Shown here: piece by piece, positions 25,301-36,100 of the stretch
Position numbering within the stretch: the first letter of the stretch is position 1
How the letters are laid out: each line of letters begins with the position of its first letter
Notes under the pieces: model-generated
What the model was told of the DNA's origin: nothing
Databases searched by the model: none
Seen by the model: the letters and a program-made list of their open reading frames with translations, nothing else
NCBI GenBank assembly: GCA_033980235.1
Contig: CM067069.1
Location: 37,571,992 to 37,635,991 of the forward strand
Direction of reading: 5' to 3'
DNA length: 64,000 nt
Origin: Diadema setosum
Lineage: Eukaryota; Echinodermata; Echinoidea; Diadematoida; Diadematidae
Translations under genes and position numbers: made by a program

Positions 25301-28300
25301 ATGTAGGTTCTGCCAAGTTCGATGAAAATCCGTCATAGTTTTAGCGGCCACCGTGCGACGCCCTGAAAACATCGGTGACGGGCGACCGCAGGTAGGTGTC
25401 CACGAGATATTCGACGCAAACTCGCCGACCGGTCGCGGAGCTGGCTGATCTTGTTGGGGTCGTGACCATAGCCCACGTTAGATAATCAATTGACAAGCCT
25501 CAATTGTAATTGATTTCGTTATTTCCTGAGCTAGCACGTTCACATGTAGTCTAGCAGCCAGAAAGGGTCCCCGTGCACCCCCCCCCAAAAAAAAAAAAAA
25601 AAACAATTCTACGATATGTCCGAAGATCGTCAGAACCTGAATTTTCCGAATCCGGTTGTCGCCAGCGGAAAAAAAAAAAAAAGGTTGCGCGCGCGTCTAA
25701 TTTGCATATTTCTAAGATGGCCGCCGCCCGTTGCTAGGAGACGGATTATTTTTGAATAACTTTAGTTAGGAATATCAAATTACCATAAAAATGGTATCAT
25801 TTTGTAGAAAATTAAATTTCCTACAAGTTGATACCCCATTTGATGGGATAAATAGTTTTTGTCATGAAATATCAAGGAAGGAATTATGTTTTTTAACATT
25901 TTTCCAAAAATACGGCATTTGGTAATAATGTTCTTTCCATACATTTAATATGCGTTTACAAATAACATTTGAATTTTCCTAAAATTATTCCCAAAACATA
26001 ACTATTATCATGTGAAAACGGCTTTCCAATACACCGATTCCTTTTAAAGTTACACGACACCAAAGGGGATATGCTTCAATAGGTTTTGCAGCAATATATA
26101 AGGGTTATAATGTCTCCGCGCGCAATTGCGTACGTTCAGTCTTTGGGGTTTGTTGGTGATCACTGCTATCTCTTGATCAAATCTCATCGAAATCGGTGAA
26201 GCAAGAAAGAAAAATTATATTTTCTATTTCTTATTTGAAATATATTTTTTCCTATTCTGTGTCACCAAACTCAATCCATTCAGCTTCCCATATCAACAGT
26301 TTCTTGTCTTTTTAGTTTCCCATCAAAGAACGTGAAATTAATCACAACTTATATGCCATTAAAAAGTTAAAGAAAAAAATCAAATATGACAGTTTTCTCT
26401 TATTGGACGATTAAAGTAAATAAAATCTTATGCTAAAAGCGCTAATAAATAAAGAACCTGTTAAATGGCCTTTTAGAGTTTAAAATGAAACATGGCTACC
26501 TTATTTTTTTTTCATAACAAAATGAAGGGAAGTATCTGTGTAGTTCATGGCGGCCGATATTAGGTTACATCATGAATTCTTCAGAAAGGGTCCTTGTACA
26601 CTTCCCCTCCCCCCCCCCCCAAAAAAAAAAAAAAAATCTACGATATGTACGAAGATCGTCAGAACCTGTATTTTCCGAATCCGGTTGTCGCCAGCGGGGA
26701 AAAAAAAACAAAAGGTTGCACGTGCGTCTAATTTGCATATTTCTACATAAAGATGGCCGCCGCCCGTTAGGAGACGGATTATTTTTGAATAACTTTAGTT
26801 AAGAATATCAAATTACCGTAAAATGGTATCATATTAAAGAAAATTAAATTTCCTACAACTTGATAACCCGTTTTATGTAATAATATAGTTGTCATGAAAT
26901 ACTAAGGAAGGATTATTTTTTACATTTTTCCCAAGAAATACGGAATTCCTCAATATTTTTCCATACATGTAATATCTGTTTACAAATTACATTGAAACTT
27001 TCCTTAATTTAAACCCCATAGATAAGTATTATTATATGGAAGCGGCTATTCAATACACTAATTCTTTTAAACGTTACGGGACATTGAAAGGAAAAGGTTC
27101 AATACAGAAATTTAAAGGTAATGTCGACGCCCGTACTTGCGTAACGCGTGTAATAATGTAATAATTATTGCAAGTATGAGACCCTATCACCTCTTACATG
27201 CAAATTATTGATTAGATATCATTTAATCTTATGGAATACGAAAGAAAATTTGATTTTCTATTCGCTATCACCTTTGATCCACTCAGCTTCACTTTTGGTT
27301 TACGTCTTTTTTCATCAAATAGAGTGAAGGCCTTACGAGAGGTGTAATTTCATGACGGCCGAAACGGGCTTATCTAGATATGGATTTTCATCATATTGAT
27401 ATTAATCAAACTTCTCTTCATTAAATCTTACACTGTAAAAACATCGGTGTTAGATCTAACACCACGGGTGTTAAATCTAACACCGATCAAGCTTCAATAA
27501 AGGACCACACCCACAGGTGTTAAAAATGCACTGTGATGGTGTTGAAAAGTATTTACTTGACACTTCGTGGTGTTAATTTGACACTGTACCTGGTGTTATT
27601 TTGACACTGTACTGGTGTTAATTCAAAAATGACACCACATGGTGTTGATTTGATATTTGTTGGTGTTAATATCAATGGTTTAACACCCGTCCAGCTTCAA
27701 TAAGAGACCACACCAGCTGGTGTTACTTTGATGTAAATTTATTTTCAATTTTTTTCAAAAATCTAGTATTTTAATGTAAAATTCTTGATCGTCTTGTTTA
27801 TATTAAAAATCAACAAGAAGTGCAGTTAGTAAGAAACTCTTCAAAAAACAGTTTAAAATTTAGAAATGACACCCGGACGTGTTAATTTAACACCATAAAT
27901 GAGCACCGAAAATTTAACATCAGCTCGGTGTTCACTATTTAACACCGGACTTTTTGCAGTGTAATCATCTGATAATCTTCACACACATACTCACACCTTC
28001 AGTATCACACACAGGCATTCATACAGGGGAAATGAATAAGCTCAGTCGTAAATTTCGTGAATTTTTGAATACGTCATTAATGCATTCATGGAACATCAAA
28101 CTCGAATGCTTTATTCAGATGTCGAAATAAGAGATACATGTATACCGCACAAGCGAAATGTTTCTCACCATGATCTAGCATGAAATCAGTTAATCTTTAT
28201 ATGTATAAGATCGCACACACGTGTTCTCATTCTTTGGTGGTTAGCCTAGTGGTTTTTTTAAGTATATTGATCATACGTTTATTATTGCCAAGAAACAAAT

Positions 28301-29774
28301 AGATAAATTGACCAAGGAATATCATTGATGAAAACGAATACTGCAAGTCAAATCCAGTCGCTTTCAAAGTCTGTTTTTCTTATATAAGGAATGATTTCAT
28401 GCACTTAATTTCATCACATGGGTTGATTTAAATGCAATACAATGTAAACTTGCTTGTTAAATCCGTCAGGGGTGACCAATAGTCAATATTATACGAATGA
28501 GAGAGAGAGAAAATGTTCTGGTTAGGTAGACCTTAAAGGTAGGGGATACCTTTTACAGACCTCCCAAAATGCAGCAAAACATTAAATATGAACCTCAGAT
28601 GACTTGTTTAGGCCACTGATGAGAAATTTGGAAGTCCACAGTTATCTACAATTTGAATAATGCACAAAACTCAACTACTCAGTAGTTCTGTGTGTCAGCC
28701 ACACTTAAGCCTTTTTGTTGCAGTCTTGCAACAAGCCGTTTTGTTGCAGTCATTTTTTATCTATAAACACAAATCTAAAAGTATAAGAGCTGATGTAATA
28801 ACATATAGAGTGTGTGGCAAGAATGTATATAGAAATGTTTGTAAGTTTTGATGAACTTTCTTCACAAAGTATAGGCCTACATGATGGACACACATGCAGT
28901 GCATGGGTCTGCAAAGGTAGCCTAGTAATGTATTGGAATTTACGGTGAGCCCCGAGAAAAATTCAATTCAAAAGCTAACGGTCAATAAAAAATGTACTAA
29001 ATGTTACCTTCCACTTTCAATACTTTATGGGAGTTTGTAAAATGATACTCTCTTCAACATACCACTGTATTTATACAACTCTTCATTTAAGGCATGCAAA
29101 TGGGATTCCCTACCTTTAATGCATGGATCTATATAAAACATGAGGGAAAAGTCAGAGGGAACATTAACCATGCATGCGTGTATGTATGTGTGTATGTATG
29201 TACGTATAACTGAGTGTATATTATTTTTATGTATATAATCCCATATGTATATGGTGCGAGAGATGGTTCCCTTCCCAAACGTGCACGGTGCCTCATTGTT
29301 GATTGCATACTGAAAGAAATTAGACTGAGGCGGACGTTGCTCTCGATCTTGAGTCTCCTTTTTATTCAGTCAAGCTTTCGGCCAGTCATCAGGCCTTCCT
29401 CAGGATCTACCAACAGAATAGTTATTATCTGAATAACCGGGGCCTGTTTCATAAAACTTGTCACCAATGACAAGTTGTCATAGATGTGACAAGCTACTGA
29501 AATCCTTGCAGCTGATTGGCTGAGAGCAAATTTGTCATAGAAATATGACAGTTGTCACTGATGACAAGTTTTATGCAACGGGCCCCTGATGTGTCATATA
29601 ATAATGTAATGCAATTATGTATGTGGCTGTGTGTGTATGCATCCTTGTACATATAATACGCAACGCAAATAGATATATGAATATAATATATGTATGATTT
29701 TGTTTGTAATTATTATGGTCAAAATTATGAGAAAATATGGTTATTATATGTCAGCAGTTTGATATAAGAATCTA

Positions 29775-29817
<43 letters not shown>

Positions 29818-30083
29818 ATATATGATGTTATTTTGATGATGAGATGAGGCTAGATTGGATTTGTATTGAATTGAATGATTGATTTGTGTACTGTATGTAA
29901 GGAAAATAATTCTGAAGATTGGCAATGGTTATGGAATTGCATTACATATTACGACACATCAGGTTATTAAGATAATAACTACTCTGTTGGTAGATCCTGA
30001 TGAAGGCCAGATGACTGGCCGAAAGCTTGACTGAATAAAAGGGAGACTCAAGATCGACAACAACGTCCGCCTCAGTCTAATTT

Positions 30084-30148
<65 letters not shown>

Positions 30149-33100
30149 TTATATTTATGCAGGTCTGTATGAGTTTGTGTTGTGTGTGTTTGTGTTTTAG
30201 GATGTATGTGTTTGACTAATGTGTAAAACATTAGATATATTCAGAGTGTAAATGTTTAACCACAACGAAAACAGTATTTTCATGTTTTCCACAGAAATTA
30301 GACATCTATTATAATTTAGATAGATTTGCTAAGAATTATTTGAAGTGTATTTGCTATAAGCGCATCTGACGTGCAATCCACTTCATAGTGCGCATATAAT
30401 TTCCGCTGGAATAAACTCATGCATGAATTACACCATCCAATGTTTTCAGATATCCATGCTCTACTCGTCCGCCGATCGTTTTTAGATAGCGTATAGTACA
30501 AATGTGCATGATCGATACCCAAAAGATTATTGACATTGCACGTTAAACACTTTCACTAGGTTCCCATCGTCGCGCGACTCGATATGCTAATATGTACTAT
30601 ACATACCACGAATTGATTCTTAGTCTACGAGTGATCGTGGTGATCTTATCATGGCTTATCACATCTTGAGGTCTATGGTGGTAATCGTGTTGATCGTAGA
30701 AGAATTATTGGACTGTTCGAAAAATAACTACGATCAACAGAATGTCTTTGACTGACATGAAGATTTGATTAGGCCTACCCCTGATGATCAGCACGATTAG
30801 TCCCCGAGTAAGACCACGATTTCGGGCGAATCGAGAAAGTGGAACCAGCTTAGTGAATTCCACGAGAGTGGTAACGTACCATAAAGGATAATCAACACGA
30901 CTGTTTCAATACCGCACGTATCAATATTTACATAATTTCAAAGATTACTTCACTTATGTGAGCTAGATTCCTTTTTTTAATCTTACAACGAAGATTAAAA
31001 CTATCATTAGCAATTGGTAATTTAGCGGTGTACGAAGACTAACTCACATCATTATTTGAGTCGCTATTCTACTGTACAATTGATGAAAACCCTATAAATC
31101 TGATTTTAAGGTTATATATGATAACAGGTCTGTGTCAGTAACGTCACTTTCATGGGCATAATATCATGCATGCCTTAAAGAGGGGCAATCCCTTTTGCAT
31201 TCCTTCCCAAATAGCACGGAACATGACACATTCCATCAAAATGATAAGACTATTGTAAAGCTATAACATTATGTGATATTTGAAGGTTGTTAGTCGTTAA
31301 AATTCAAATAACACACCATTGCTCACCGTAACGTATTCTGCTGCTTAGGCATAGCTGCTGCATTCATTCTCCTGTGGTTGTAATATTATGATACTCATAC
31401 TTCGAACAAAAGATACGCATGTTAAGCTGTCAGAAAGGAAGAATTCGCTAGCTCATTTTACTTTATAATATATAGCAAATAACAACACACCACTTAATGA
31501 ACTAAGTGCATCACACAGATATGTAAAACTGGAGTAGTAGTAGTTCAGATTTGTAATTTGTAAAATTATTCAAATCTGAACGGTCAATTAAATTCAACAA
31601 ATAAAGATCCTCTTGAGTTCGAAATTTACAGAAGGTTGCCATATATTTTGTTCTTCAATACGTAAGGGTTCTCATCAATTTTTCTTTATACTTAAAGCAA
31701 TATTATGAAAGCATCTATTTCAGACATCAATTCACGTCTAAACGGAGCCCGTCTGCACTACACTTTGAATTAAAAGTTTGATACAGATGATGAATCCTGA
31801 TGGTGTAATGGAGAAGAATATTTTATCTTCCAACATCATTTGTTATCAAATTAAAATTAAGCGTTTTGGAGGTATGTAGGAGGCCCGTAGGATTCTTTGA
31901 AAGGGTTGGGGGGGGGGGGGGTTCCGTACGTTATTGATTTTGAGAAAACGGACCTTGGATGTATGTGAAAATGTCGGACTACTTTTTCTCTATAACAAAT
32001 AATATGGAATGTCTTACCACTGATGTATACAATTCAAAAAATTGTCATTACTATGTCATAGAATAATACCTGATAAAATAATGTCCGCGAGTAAGCAAGC
32101 GCTTCACAAATTGATTATTTTCATGTCACACACAGAATTATGGCATCAGAGCATCGTCATCAATGACGCCGGAAGCTTTTAAATGCCCTATATATACAAG
32201 CGCGTTTTTTGTACTCTTGGTTTTTACACCCTAGTCCCACTCGGTCGCTTTGCTCCCTCGCCGAGGATCTCACACCGTAACATAATGTACCCCCTATTTA
32301 TATAATCGTATAGTCCTTCGCACTCATTATTTTTCACTATATTACATTTTTTCCTAGAAATTTGCTTTTAAATGCTCTATAAACGCGACTTTTGTCCTCT
32401 GTTTTCAAAAAAAAATCCCTACCCTGGGAGAAGGAATTCCCCCTCTCACACCCTCCCCCGCTCGGTCACTTGGCTCCCTCTCGCCGAGGATCTCAAACCA
32501 TCACATAAATGTACTCCCGTATGTTATAATCATAGTCCTTCGCACTAATTTTTCCACTATGTTTAATTTCCTAGAAATTTGCTTTTAAATGCTCTATAAA
32601 CGCGACTTTTGTACTCTGTTTTTACAAAAAGTCCCTACCGTGAGAGGTGGTATCCCTCCTCCCACATCCTACCCGTACTGAATTCAGTGTTTCTAGGGAA
32701 AATATGTGAAAAAACATAATTCCTTCCTTAATATTTCAACAACTATTTATCCCATAAAATGGGGTACCAACTTGTAGGATATTTAATTGTCTTTGGTATG
32801 ATATCATTTTTACCGTAATTGGATATTTTTAACTAAAGTTATTCAAAAGGAGTTCAAAAATAATCCGTCTCCTAGCAACGGAGGGCGGCCATCTTAGAAA
32901 TATGCAAATAAGACGCACGCGCAACCCTTTCTTCCGCTGTCGACAACCGGATTCGCAAAACACAGGTTCTTACGATCTTCGAACATATCGATTTTTTTTT
33001 TTTTTTGGGGGGGGAGCACGGGGACCCTTTCTGATCAATTTATGATGTAACCCAATATCGGCCGCCATGAACTACACAGATACTTCCCTTCATTTTGTTA

Positions 33101-36100
33101 TGAACAAAAAAAAATAAGATAGCCGTGGTTCCTTTTAAACTGTAAAAGGCTATTTATCAAGTTCTGTATTTCTTAGCGTTTTTAGCATAAGATTTTTTTT
33201 TTTCACTTTAATCTGAAAACTGTCATGTCTAACTTTTTTCTTAAACTTTTAAATGTTATAATATGTTGTGATTAATTCCACGTTCTTGGAGGGAATCTAA
33301 AAAGACAAGAAACTGTTGATATGGGGAGCTGAATGGATTGAGTCTGGTAACACAAAATAGAAAAAAAAAATATTTCATATAAGGAAAAGAAAGTGTAATT
33401 TGTCTTTCTTACTTCACCGATTTCGATGAGATTTGATCAAGAGATAGCAGTGGAGAACGTACGCAATTGCACGCGGAGACATTATAACCCTTAAATATTG
33501 CTGCAAAACCTATTGAACCATTTCCCCTTTGATGTCGTGTAACTTTGAAAGGAGTTGGTGTATTGGAAAGCCATTTTCACACGATAATAGTTATGTTTTG
33601 GGAATAATTTTAGGAAAATTCAAATGTTATTTGTAAAGGCATATTAAATGTATGGAAAAGAACATTATTACCGAATGCCGTATTTTTTTGGAAAAATGTT
33701 CAAAAACATAATTCCTTCCTTAATATTTCATGACAAAAACTATTTATCCCATCAAATGGGGTATCAACTTGTAGGAAATTTAATTCTCTTCAAAATGATA
33801 CCATTTTTATGGCAATTTGATATTCCTAACTTAAGTTATTCAAAAATAATCCGTCTCCTAGCAACGGGCGGCGGGCATCTTAGAAATATGCAAATTAGAC
33901 GCGCGCGCAACCTTTTTTTCCTCTGGCGACAACCGGATTCGGAAAATTCAGGTTCTGACGATCTTCGGACATATCGTAGAATTTTGTTTTTTTGGGGGGG
34001 GGGGGGTGCACGGGGACCCTTTCTGGCTGCTAGACTATTGCTTTGATATAACAGATTCATTTACGGACTTTTAAAGGTAGATAGTCCCGGTAGAGTAGAG
34101 GGCGCTGTTGATGATACTGCTGATCAACGTTAGCATTGATACGAAGATTACCGAAGTTGAGCTGTCATCAAGAGTAAAGTGCGTAGGTGTTGCTAAGTAA
34201 CGTTGCCTACGTTGTCTTCTCTGCGCAACGCGCAGTCTGTAGTAATGCAAAAGGTGCTTGCATATGTGCTTCGTATTATGACTTCACAAAAAAAGTTTGC
34301 TAAAGTTATTATTCCTCTCAGCCGAATCATGAACCGAACTGTGATCGGACCACTGACTACAGTGGATCGGACTTCTTCGGACTCGGGGAAGTGGGCCAAA
34401 GCGTAAGCGCCAAAGAGGAGTCAATAGCGTTGGTCCTTATAGGAAACTTGCGCCGTGCACCCGCGTACACATTTGACTAAAACATTGGGACGATGCACTT
34501 TTGATAGTGACACACCCGTCTCTTCGAAATATGTTATTATAACAAAGGAGAACTTACAGTAAACTGTCAAAAATGTAGAATTTCCAAAATCCTGAAGGTT
34601 TGCCAGGGTCACGTCACAATAGTAGCGTCCCTCATCTGCCACCTCCAAGTCGCTGATGACGAGGCTAAAGTTCTTGTCGATGTCGAAGCGCTCCTCCACG
34701 CTCTCAAAGTTTCCTTCGACGAATCTAGCTTTGACTGTCCTTGCTTGCTGATCTGAGCCGGTCTCCTTGGACCAGTACACAATGATAGGCTCCTCCTGGA
34801 TGTCGCACTTTAGTAGGATATCTTCCCCTCTCCATCCCTGAACGTCGGGGGCAGTGCCTACTACTGAGGCTAGACGATTAAAAATGTGAATACAACAGCA
34901 AGTTCATGTCTTCATAAATGAGTGAATGAATGAATGCATGCATGGATTAATTCATGAACGTAATAACAACGTATAAGGAAACATAATACTACAGTATTAG
35001 TATAGATGAGAATTGGGCTTTTAACTTTTTGTGAGATACCAAAAAAACACTTATGAAAAAGTACAGAGCATACCATTTTTAAGATGATTTCAAAGTTTAT
35101 TTGATGTAAATCGGGTTTGGAATGAATGAAACATCCAAAACAAAGTAAAATAAAGCGATCGTAATGAAATGTGGGTCCCACACTTCATTGAATCGCTCTG
35201 TTTTGGATATCTCAGCCATTTCAAAACCAATTTTTATCTCCTTAACCCAAACCACAGCGAGAGGCTCCTCCTGGATGTCACATGGAAGTCGCCTATCTTC
35301 CCCTTTCCGTCCCTGAACGTAGGGGGCCGTGTCTACATCTGAGACTAGACGATTGAAATGTGAGGAACACACTGCCATGACACACACGTTAACACCTAAA
35401 TTACGCCATTGTAAACTCTTGGAAGGCATGGTACGGGGATGTCATAGTACAACAAAGCCGTTTTGAGCAACAGATAGATTGATTAACAATTTATCATATC
35501 ATATAGATAAATGTACATCATCTACATAATTGGCAAACAAGGCTTAATTGACGGATTCTTTTTATGAACACCAATGAACAACGTCATTATGAACATTTAA
35601 CCGTTGATGTAGGTTCTTCCGTTCATGGTAGCTTGTAATCTGAGCGAATTACCAATAGCAGGTAATCACTAGACGCCGAGATTCTATTAAGAAACAACCA
35701 TCGAGTGCTAATCTCTTAAAAAATTGATTCTGATCTGTCTTCTCTCAAATGTATTCATAGATCATGTCATGATAATAGAAATAGTTATAATTGCAAATAC
35801 TTGCTAATGTTCTAATAGAGGTAGATCAAAACATCCCTACAATTCAGAGCTTTTATCATGATACCCATTCAAGAGGATGTAATGCTTAAAGCATTGTACC
35901 AGGTATTTGTATCGGGCTGGTGTTAAACCAAAATATCCCCCCCCCCAAAAAAAAAAATAAATAAATAAATAAATAAATAAATATCTGTACCTTCATGGAT
36001 ACGAACATGAAGGTTCGATTGAAAAGATTTATTTTAAACTTTCTTTAATCAACGGATATCCAAGCACAGTTAGACTAATATATAGTAATTGGTCGTTTTT

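Noticed and set aside
35345..35429. Alternative first exon starting MPSKSLQWRNLG before the decayed Ig exon
   Set aside because: It is intron read-through across the acceptor, with only a weak signal-peptide character and no complete Ig domain after it.
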